NCBI GenBank assembly: GCA_037349105.1 | Contig: JAYJMM010000034.1 | Span: forward strand, 1,240,001-1,304,000 | From: Limnomonas spitsbergensis | Lineage: Eukaryota > Chlorophyta > Chlorophyceae > Chlamydomonadales | Length of the DNA: 64,000 nucleotides | Direction: 5' to 3' | Shown: positions 30,301 through 40,400 of the stretch, piece by piece | How positions within the stretch are numbered: the stretch's first letter is position 1 | Layout: each line of letters begins with the position of its first letter | The notes under the pieces: model-generated | Database searches by the model: none | What the model saw: only the letters and a program-made list of their open reading frames with translations | Told to the model about the DNA's origin: nothing | Translations under genes and position numbers: made by a program

Positions 30301-33300
30301 ACTATGAGCAGCAGTAGCTCACTTGACTGGTGTTGCCAGGAGCACAAAAGCAAAGTCGGGATCTCTGTACTGGACCCATGTGGCACTATGAGCAGCAGTA
30401 TCTCACTTGACTGGTGTTGCCAGAAGCAGAAAAGCAAAGTCGGGATCTCTGTACTGGACCCATGTGGCACTATGAGCAGCAGTATCTCACTTGACTGGTG
30501 TTGCCAGAAGCACAAAAGCAAAGTCGGGATCTTTGTACTGGACCCATGTGGCACTATAAGCAGCAGTATCTCACTTGACTAGTGTTGCCAGAAGCACAAA
30601 AGCAAAGTCGGGATCTTTGTACTGGACCCATGTGACACTATGAGCAGCAGTATCTCACTTGACTGGTGTTGCCAGAAGCACAAAAGCAAAGTCGGGATCT
30701 TTGTACTGGACCCATGTGGCACTATGAGCAGCAGTATCTCACTTGACTGGTGTTGCCAGAAGCAGAAAAGCAAAGTCGGGATCTCTGTACTGGACCCATG
30801 TGACACTATGAGCAGCAGTATCTCACTTGACTGGTGTTGCCAGAAGCAGAAAAGCAAAGTCGGGATCTCTGTACTGGACCCATGTGGCACTATGAGCAGC
30901 AGTATCTCACTTGACTGGTGTTGCCAGAAGCAGAAAAGCAAAGTCGGGATCTCTGTACTGGACCCATGTGGCACTATGAGCAGCAGTATCTCACTTGACT
31001 GGTGTTGCCAGAAGCACAAAAGCAAAGTCGGGATCTCTGTACTGGACCCATGTGGCACAATGAGCAGCAGTATCTCACTTGACTGGTGTTGCCAGAAGCA
31101 CAAAAGCAAAGTCGGGATCTCTGTACTGGACCCATGTGACACTATGAGCAGCAGTAGCTCACTTGACTGGTGTTGCCAGAAGCACAAAAGCAAAGTCGGG
31201 ATCTCTGTACTGGACCCATGTGACACTATGAGCAGCAGTATCTCACTTGACTGGTGTTGCCAGAAGCAGAAAAGCAAAGTCGGGATCTCTGTACTGGACC
31301 CATGTGGCACAATGAGCAGCAGTATCTCACTTGGCTGGTGTTGCCAGAAGCACAAAAGCAAAGTCGGGATCTCTGTACTGGACCCATGTGACACTATGAG
31401 CAGCAGTATCTCACTTGACTGGTGTTGCCAGAAGCACAAAAGCAAAGTCGGGATCTCTGTACTGGACCCATGTGGCACTATGAGCAGCAGTATCTCACTT
31501 GACTGGTGTTGCCAGAAGCAGAAAAGCAAAGTCGGGATCTTTGTACTGGACCCATGTGGCACTATGAGCAGCAGTATCTCACTTGACTGGTGTTGCCAGA
31601 AGCACAAAAGCAAAGTCGGGATCTTTGTACTGGACCCATGTGACACTATGAGCAGCAGTATCTCACTTGACTGGTGTTGCCAGAAGCAGAAAAGCAAAGT
31701 CGGGATCTTTGTACTGGACCCATGTGACACTATGAGCAGCAGTATCTCACTTGACTGGTGTTGCCAGAAGCACAAAAGCAAAGTCGGGATCTTTGTACTG
31801 GACCCATGTGGCACTATGAGCAGCAGTATCTCACTTGACTGGTGTTGCCAGAAGCACAAAAGCAAAGTCGGGATCTCTGTACTGGACCCATGTGGCACTA
31901 TGAGCAGCAGTATCTCACTTGACTGGTGTTGCCAGAAGCACAAAATCAAAGTCGGGATCTCTGTACTGGACCCATGCGGCACTATGAGCAGCAGTATCTC
32001 ACTTGACTGGTGTTGCCAGAAGCAGAAAAGCAAAGTCGGGATCTCTGTACTGGACCCATGTGGCACTATGAGCAGCAGTATCTCACTTGACTGGTGTTGC
32101 CAGAAGCACAAAAGCAAAGTCGGGATCTCTGTACTGGACCCATGTGGCACTATGAGCAGCAGTATCTCACTTGACTGGTGTTGCCAGAAGCAGAAAAGCA
32201 AAGTCGGGATCTCTGTACTGGACCCATGTGGCACTATGAGCAGCAGTATCTCACTTGACTGGTGTTGCCAGAAGCAGAAAAGCAAAGTCGGGATCTCTGT
32301 ACTGGACCCATGTGGCACTATGAGCAGCAGTATCTCACTTGACTGGTGTTGCCAGAAGCAGAAAAGCAAAGTCGGGATCTCTGTACTGGACCCATGTGGC
32401 ACTATGAGCAGCAGTATCTCACTTGACTGGTGTTGCCAGAAGCACAAAAGCAAAGTCGGGATCTCTGTACTGGACCCATGTGGCACAATGAGCAGCAGTA
32501 TCTCACTTGACTGGTGTTGCCAGAAGCACAAAAGCAAAGTCGGGATCTCTGTACTGGACCCATGTGACACTATGAGCAGCAGTAGCTCACTTGACTGGTG
32601 TTGCCAGAAGCACAAAAGCAAAGTCGGGATCTCTGTACTGGACCCATGTGGCAATATGAGCAGCAGTATCTCACTTGACTGGTGTTGCCAGAAGCACAAA
32701 AGCAAAGTCGGGATCTCTGTACTGGACCCATGTGGCACTATGAGCAGCAGTATCTCACTTGACTGGTGTTGCCAGAAGCACAAAAGCAAAGTCGGGATCT
32801 CTGTACTGGACCCATGTGACACTATGAGCAGCAGTATCTCGCTTGACTGGTGTTGCCAGAAGCACAAAAGCAAAGTCGGGATCTCTGTACTGGACCCATG
32901 TGACACTATGAGCAGCAGTATCTCACTTGACTGGTGTTGCCAGAAGCACAAAAGCAAAGTCGGGATCTCTGTACTGGACCCATGTGGCACTATGAGCAGC
33001 AGTATCTCACTTGACTGGTGTTGCCAGAAGCACAAAAGCAAAGTCGGGATCTCTGTACTGGACCCATGTGACACTATGAGCAGCAGTAGCTCACTTGACT
33101 GGTGTTGCCAGAAGCACAAAAGCAAAGTCGGGATCTCTGTACTGGACCCATGTGGCAATATGAGCAGCAGTATCTCACTTGACTGGTGTTGCCAGAAGCA
33201 GAAAAGCAAAGTCGGGATCTCTGTACTGGACCCATGTGACACTATGAGCAGCAGTATCTCACTTGACTGGTGTTGCCAGAAGCACAAAAGCAAAGTCGGG

Positions 33301-36300
33301 ATCTCTGTACTGGACCCATGTGGCACTATGAGCAGCAGTATCTCACTTGACTGGTGTTGCCAGAAGCACAAAAGCAAAGTCGGGATCTTTGTACTGGACC
33401 CATGTGGCACTATGAGCAGCAGTATCTCACTTGACTAGTGTTGCCAGAAGCACAAAAGCAAAGTCGGGATCTTTGTACTGGACCCATGTGACACTATGAG
33501 CAGCAGTATCTCGCTTGACTGGTGTTGCCAGAAGCACAAAAGCAAAGTCGGGATCTCTGTACTGGACCCATGTGACACTATGAGCAGCAGTATCTCACTT
33601 GACTGGTGTTGCCAGAAGCAGAAAAGCAAAGTCGGGATCTCTGTACTGGACCCATGTGACACTATGAGCAGCAGTATCTCACTTGACTGGTGTTGCCAGA
33701 AGCACAAAAGCAAAGTCGGGATCTCTGTACTGGACCCATGTGGCACTATGAGCAGCAGTATCTCACTTGACTGGTGTTGCCAGAAGCAGAAAAGCAAAGT
33801 CGGGATCTTTGTACTGGACCCATGTGGCACTATGAGCAGCAGTATCTCACTTGACTAGTGTTGCCAGAAGCACAAAAGCAAAGTCGGGATCTTTGTACTG
33901 GACCCATGTGACACTATGAGCAGCAGTATCTCACTTGACTGGTGTTGCCAGAAGCACAAAAGCAAAGTCGGGATCTTTGTACTGGACCCATGTGACACTA
34001 TGAGCAGCAGTATCTCGCTTGACTGGTGTTGCCAGAAGCACAAAAGCAAAGTCGGGATCTCTGTACTGGACCCATGTGACACTATGAGCAGCAGTATCTC
34101 ACTTGACTGGTGTTGCCAGAAGCAGAAAAGCAAAGTCGGGATCTTTGTACTGGACCCATGTGACACTATGAGCAGCAGTATCTCACTTGACTGGTGTTGC
34201 CAGAAGCAGAAAAGCAAAGTCGGGATCTCTGTACTGGACCCATGTGGCACTATGAGCAGCAGTATCTCACTTGACTGGTGTTGCCAGAAGCACAAAAGCA
34301 AAGTCGGGATCTTTGTACTGGACCCATGTGGCACTATGAGCAGCAGTATCTCACTTGACTAGTGTTGCCAGAAGCACAAAAGCAAAGTCGGGATCTCTGT
34401 ACTGGACCCATGTGACACTATGAGCAGCAGTATCTCACTTGACTGGTGTTGCCAGAAGCACAAAAGCAAAGTCGGGATCTTTGTACTGGACCCATGTGGC
34501 ACTGTGAGCAGCAGTATCTCACTTGACTGGTGTTGCCAGAAGCAGAAAAGCAAAGTCGGGATCTCTGTACTGGACCCATGTGACACTATGAGCAGCAGTA
34601 TCTCACTTGACTGGTGTTGCCAGAAGCAGAAAAGCAAAGTCGGGATCTCTGTACTGGACCCATGTGGCACAATGAGCAGCAGTATCTCACTTGACTGGTG
34701 TTGCCAGAAGCAGAAAAGCAAAGTCGGGATCTCTGTACTGGACCCATGTGACACTATGAGCAGCAGTATCTCACTTGACTGGTGTTGCCAGAAGCACAAA
34801 AGCAAAGTCGGGATCTCTGTACTGGACCCATGTGACACTATGAGCAGCAGTATCTCACTTGACTGGTGTTGCCAGAAGCAGAAAAGCAAAGTCGGGATCT
34901 TTGTACTGGACCCATGTGGCACTATGAGCAGCAGTATCTCACTTGACTGGTGTTGCCAGAAGCACAAAAGCAAAGTCGGGATCTCTGTACTGGACCCATG
35001 TGGCACTATGAGCAGCAGTATCTCACTTGACTGGTGTTGCCAGAAGCACAAAAGCAAAGTCGGGATCTCTGTACTGGACCCATGTGACACTATGAGCAGC
35101 AGTATCTCACTTGACTGGTGTTGCCAGAAGCAGAAAAGCAAAGTCGGGATCTTTGTACTGGACCCATGTGGCACTATGAGCAGCAGTATCTCACTTGACT
35201 GGTGTTGCCAGAAGCACAAAAGCAAAGTCGGGATCTTTGTACTGGACCCATGTGGCACTATGAGCAGCAGTATCTCACTTGACTGGTGTTGCCAGAAGCA
35301 CAAAAGCAAAGTCGGGATCTCTGTACTGGACCCATGTGACACTATGAGCAGCAGTATCTCACTTGACTGGTGTTGCCAGAAGCAGAAAAGCAAAGTCGGG
35401 ATCTCTGTACTGGACCCATGTGGCACTATGAGCAGCAGTATCTCACTTGACTGGTGTTGCCAGAAGCAGAAAAGCAAAGTCGGGATCTTTGTACTGGACC
35501 CATGTGGCACTATGAGCAGCAGTATCTCACTTGACTGGTGTTGCCAGAAGCACAAAAGCAAAGTCGGGATCTTTGTACTGGACCCATGTGGCACTATGAG
35601 CAGCAGTATCTCACTTGACTGGTGTTGCCAGAAGCACAAAAGCAAAGTCGGGATCTCTGTACTGGACCCATGTGACACTATGAGCAGCAGTATCTCACTT
35701 GACTGGTGTTGCCAGAAGCACAAAAGCAAAGTCGGGATCTCTGTACTGGACCCATGTGACACTATGAGCAGCAGTATCTCACTTGACTGGTGTTGCCAGA
35801 AGCACATACACACTCTTATGTGACGGCAAGCTGTAGGGGGGGGCAGCATGCCTCCCAAGATCCACGCTTCCATAAATGTCACCACATGACAGAGCAACCT
35901 AGTCCTCCTTGCTCAACATGTGGCCGCGTCTGACACACCTTGGTCACGATGGTTGGGGATAGGCCTAGACGAGCGGCAGCAGTGAGAGCATTCCCAGCAT
36001 TGCCTCCTCCCTGGACCTGCAGATCGTGACGGGGTGGGAGGTGAGAGGTCGCCGGGGAGGGCCTGGTGAGGAAAGGGCAGGGAGGAAGGCCGATAGGCAT
36101 CAGAACATAAGTAGTAATCCGCTGTGCCAATTTCATGGGCATGGATGCATGAGATAGTGTAAGGTCCTCATAGGTTGCAGCTGCCACAGTGGGTGACATG
36201 GTGGGTAATAGCCCTGAGGAAGTCAGGGATGATTGTTGTGACCAGCTTTTAGCATGTAAGTAGAGATGAAGGGGATTTTGCTGGAACTTGATAAGCCATG

Positions 36301-37263
36301 ATTTGAAGGGAAAAAACGGCTTGTATCCAGTGTTTACTTTAGCACACTTCAGCTACACTTCAGCCACATCATGGACTTCAGCCAGGAGCGCAAGGTGCCC
36401 TGCTGCTCGGGCCACTGGTCCTGGGCCCGTCAAGGTTTGGTCCCAGTGGGCCCAGCCAATGTTGGCGACCCTGCGACCCCAAAGGTTATGTGGCACGCAC
36501 CAAAATATTGCTAGCATCATGAGACTGTTGAGGTACCTGCGTGAATCTCCGTTTGTTTCTACTTGTTTGTTTGAACGGCACTGAAGCTAACGAGCATTGG
36601 GGCGGATGATAAGAACATGCGCCACTTGAAATAAAGACTCAGGACCAGCTCATGCACAGCACCCGTGGTCATGCATCATGTCCGTTATGTTTGTGTTTGT
36701 TGTGAGGGCGTGTGTCAGAGTGCAACATAAGCATTCCAAATGCTGCCAGCAATTCGTCTGTCAGAACGTTCTTAGCTGTTTGGCCCTACCTACCTCGAGC
36801 ATCTCCGTCCGAAGCTTCTGATCTGGCTGTGGGTAGGCAGCCACTGAAGCTAGGTAATCGACGCCACAGCTGCCCATGCCCACCACCTTGATAGGCTTCG
36901 GCAGATCCACGTCGCATGGCTGTCAGCAATCACATGGATAGTCAACGAAGTCAGTCTCACGGCCATTTGTGCATGCATGCTGGATGGCGTTGATTCAGGC
37001 AAGCTTATCCCCTCCCAGCCCTCAGTTGCAGTGAACAGCTGCAGTGTGCATGGTCAGTCATGGATGTGCACAGCAAATTCATTGGGAACGATGATCTTGA
37101 AATGTGAGCATCAATGAGCTAGATCTACCTTGAATTGCGCGGCCGATGATGCCGACACATGCACTCGCCGGAAAGGCCCGGCTGACCGCAGAGCCCGGCA
37201 TGATGCAGTGGCACGTGAAGCCCCAGCGACAGCTCTACATTGAAGGGAATGTTTTTGAAGCAT
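15350..37263 (-). CDS. pfkB-family carbohydrate (ribokinase-like) kinase with transit-like leader and a 17.4-kb intron
   Basis: Eleven minus-strand exons join in phase: 37263-37129, 36919-36794, 36016-35939, 18575-18541, 18288-18197, 17814-17658, 17366-17261, 17122-16898, 16604-16573, 16409-16091 and 15448-15350, giving 467 aa. The first 45 residues are rich in S, A and R and look like an organellar transit peptide. Family motifs are KVVGMGSCGVDYLASVAAYP, VQGGGNAGNALTAAARLGL (pfkB signature 1 region), SELKADGVDTSLI, FTYIIVDRTGGTRTCIHTPG, ALVYFDGRLTEAAILL, VLVEAERLRPGLEGL, FVITTLGKRGSVML, DTTGAGDSFIG (signature 2 with the catalytic Asp) and ELGARPGLPKRSN near the C-terminus. This matches a plant pfkB group of undefined sugar specificity (I believe the AT5G43910 type). 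Exon 9 may extend to 16673 in frame, adding 23 residues. Intron 3 (35938-18576) holds the 84-bp array; the exons on either side are both phase 0 and family similarity continues across. Confidence 0.9.
18147..18176. repeat. Telomere-like CCCTAA cluster in a pfkB intron
   Basis: The text ccctaacccttaaccctaaa lies in the intron between the exons ending at 18197 and starting at 17814. It resembles two to three degenerate CCCTAA/CCCTAAA units. It is too short to call a real interstitial telomere. Confidence 0.4.
18576..35938 (-). other. 17,363-bp third intron of the pfkB gene
   Basis: The donor is at 35938-35937 (ACCAAG|GTGTGT on the minus strand) and the acceptor ends at 18576 (GTGCTCTCAG|ATTGGC). 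Both flanking exons are phase 0. They encode GLSPTIVTK before and IGGDGLGDGIMSELKADG after, which are adjacent in family members. About 98% of this intron is the 84-bp array; the rest is about 130 bp on the donor side and 240 bp on the acceptor side. Other introns of the gene are 107 to 777 bp. Confidence 0.88.
18816..35806. repeat. 84-bp satellite-like array, about 202 units
   Basis: Units are 84 bp; a representative unit is 18877-18960, beginning ctatgagcagcagtatctca. The copies are extremely homogeneous. Three sites carry most of the variation: cac/cag after agaag, tct/ttt after gggat, and ggc/gac after catgt. Rare variants include agctcac, cgcttg, tgccgg, gtgtagcc, tgtcctgg, gcagcaat and tataagc. 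One extra G near 29079 shifts the phase of everything to the right. The leftmost unit (about 18816-18880) is strongly diverged, and the right end stops abruptly in agcacaTACACAC. There are no unique spacers, so this is not a CRISPR array. Confidence 0.98.
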
Positions 37264-37454
37264 TTTGGTGCGTAGTGATGCTTTTGCTGACAGGGCGATT
37301 TTCCTACCGCTGGTCCCTCGGACACGTGGAAATGAACGGTCAGATGCTGCAGCAGCTTCCCCCCACCCAAACCACAATGATGTCCCCACATGGCAGAAGA
37401 ACCACCTCAGGATAAGGCAATTACACCCACGATTACCCACAACACTATTTCGCA
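37264..37454. promoter_or_regulatory. 191-bp divergent intergenic region, probable bidirectional promoter
   Basis: The start codons of the pfkB gene (minus, 37263) and the metallophosphoesterase gene (plus, 37455) face away from each other across 191 bp. Both products begin with a transit-like leader. Promoter function is inferred from position; I recognise no TATA box or named operator. Confidence 0.6.
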
Positions 37455-40400
37455 ATGCAAAAAACGATGACTTCCCTCAGGCAGCGTGCCTCCACGGCCA
37501 GCAGCGCAGGCAAGGCCACCAGGTCGCTGGCCGCAGCACCTCGCGTCGGAACCCCAGTGCGCATCCAGCCCCTCTCCTGCCTTGTCACTGCCCCGAAGAG
37601 GTCCAGCCCACTAGTCACTCTCGTCTCCCTCTCCCGGCAAGGCGTCATCGCGATGGCGAAAGCACGTCCGGTCGCTGGAGAGCAGAAGAGGCTTAAAATC
37701 ACGAAGGGAGATCCCTCAAACTTCGCCCTGGGCATCCTAGGTGACCTGCATATGGACCCTCGGGACTTGGAGCACTCCTTCGAGGGCCGTGAGCACATCA
37801 AGGCTGCACTGGCCAAGGAGGAGAACACTTTTGTGGTGAGCATCAGCAGCATCAGGAGGGCCAAGCTTATGGAAGCATGATCAAATTGTCACCAAGGTAC
37901 ACCATGCATGCTTCCTGAAACGTCAGTTAGTCAACTTCCCTGCCCTCCGCACGCCATTTATGGCTCTGATCTCTATTTCTGAGTTGTGAAAAGCGAGAAT
38001 GACTTGTTGGAGAGTTCGATATGATCCACGATGAAGAGCTAGCGCTTTTTTTGTGGCTTTTGGCACTGACATATGAACATGCTGCCTCCCTGATTACCTG
38101 TAATGCAGAAGCTGTTGCCACAGTTTGAACCCTCCTGATGCAACGCCCCCATGGAGTGATGATAGCGTAGTAGATGATGCCTATTGTAAACCATCTATGC
38201 AGGTGTCTCTAGGGGATGTCGGCGAGTCCAAGGACTGCACCCAGACTAAGCAGCTGTACGCCGGCACCACCGAGTGCTTCACTCTTGTCCGCGAGTTCCT
38301 GGATGGCTTTGAGCAACCCTATGACATTGTTGGGGGCAACCACGACCTCGAGGTACGTAATTGACTCCGGGTCATGAGCCATGATGAGAGTCACCTTTTT
38401 CTGGCGTAAATCTAGCTGGAGCTCTAGCCCTGAGGCCGGTGCTTCAGAAAGTACTAAACTTTTATCAAACAGGGATGATCGAAATTGTGGGTGGCAAATC
38501 TGTAAGCATGCGCATCAAAATGACCTTCAATGCCTTCGGATAGGTCTGAAACCCGTGCCATCGGTTGTACTCACCGAAGTAGAATTGATGGCACGGGTAT
38601 GGAACTGGAATTGGACGTCTCACCTGTCTGGACCAACGCCTCACCCCCTGTCTGGTTAGGCGGCTCATTGAGCTGGCTCTGATGGACCTCATATGCTGCA
38701 TCCCGCAGGGTATCGATGAGTTCCAGACCGACGCTGAGAACCTGGAAGCATACCTGCGCATCCTGGGGAAGAAGACCCCCCAGTTTGCCCACGTGGTGGC
38801 CCCCAAGGTTAGCCAGGTCGCAGGCTCCAGCCCGCCGCGTCACCCATTCTCCCCACGGACTTGATACGAGCTCCCCTCGCATGTCTGAGCAGATGGGAGG
38901 GCAGTGCATGCTTGACCGAGTCTCAGCAGCACGCGTGGGTTCTGACATGGGCTCATGCATCGCCAACAAGCATAGTGAGGTTCTGGTTGTGGTACTAAGG
39001 ACCCGTTGGGGGAGCTCACACCTGTTCTGGGTGTCATGTCAGTGCTCCCTGAAGGGTTAGCTATAACCTCCCCACATCTTCCCGATTTGTCCCCTGATAA
39101 TTCCCCTGATGCAGGTTCTGATTGTCGGCCTCGGCTCTACGATCTTCCGTGATGCCCCCTACACCTCGCATGAGGTGGCCTGCGACAGCGCGCAGATTGA
39201 CTGGTAAGACCCCGCTCGGAAGCATTATAGTGTGCAAGGCAGTCAGATAACACTGGCAGATCAGCCACCGAACAAAGTAGGTAGGTGAGACTGGCTGGCA
39301 GACAGAGAAGGTAGGCAGAGAAGGCCACCGGGCAAAGTAGGCTGTTGAGGCAGACAGGCAGGCCACTGAGCAAAGCAGGCTGTCAAGGCAGTGAGGCAGG
39401 CCGATGGCTAGCGCACGCAGGCAGGCCAAAGATGAAGGCAGGATCGCCGGCAGCCGAGGCGTTTGGTGGAATAATGTCTCACAGATTTGATTTGCAAACA
39501 TATTACTTGTCAAAGGATAAGTCTTGAAGCTGTATGACCAGTGTTGGGCAATGTATGGTTGTAACTGTCAGGCCTTCAATGGTGTCACAGATATCGTACG
39601 CTTCTTCAGTCAACATGTTTTACGGTGTTACATCATCTTCCGTTACACTTGAGTCCCCTTGACGGTGGCAAAGCCCAACAATGCTTATGATTCCGAACCG
39701 CCCTCGGCTCCTCTGCATGCCATCAGGTTTGAGCAGACCATCAGGGAGCACCCTTTCGAGGACGGCTGGAGCATCTTCTGCTTCTCCCACGCTCCAATCA
39801 TTGGATCCGGCCTGCGCGTCCTCCAGGTGGGGTGCAAGCAGGCTGCCAGGGGGGTGTGCAGGATAACTCAAGGCAGGGAGGCGATACCTTGGTTATGCCT
39901 TGATTCTTACATTTCTTTGCCAGTGAGTCGTGAAGGTGGGATATAGCCATGACTGTTTTCGGCATGAAAAAACAGACGTCCGGTGTCTTGCAACTGAAGA
40001 TCTGTGATCTGCTCTCTCCCCAGTACAATGTGCCATTGGCCATTCTGCTCATTGCATGTATATTTTGCGTTTGTGCTCATGGCAGGAGTGCCACGTAGTC
40101 AACGGCTGCTGCTGGCTCAACCACAACGACCCCATTCAGTCCAAGCGCTACATCAAGACTGTCCGCGCCAACCCCCAGATCAAGGGATGGTTCAGCGGAC
40201 ACTTCCATCTGTCGCACGATTACGAGGTGGGTTCACACCATGAGGCGTCCCCCATGCGCCACATGGCTCTGCATCTCTCCATCATGGAGGGCTGCATGCT
40301 AAGAAATGAGGCATGGACACAGGCCATGAGCTTTGGTCCTGTCCCTCACCCAAGGCGTCACAGGAGGCATGTTGAGCTGAACTCAGAGCCACACTCAATG

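Noticed and set aside
18816..35806. CRISPR array
   Set aside because: Units abut without unique spacers, the host is eukaryotic and no cas genes are present.
25622..35897. Further giant frames (1165, 1146, 943, 932, 512, 506, 498 codons and others)
   Set aside because: Same array; the breaks are single-unit variants (ctagtg) or the extra base near 29079, not gene ends.
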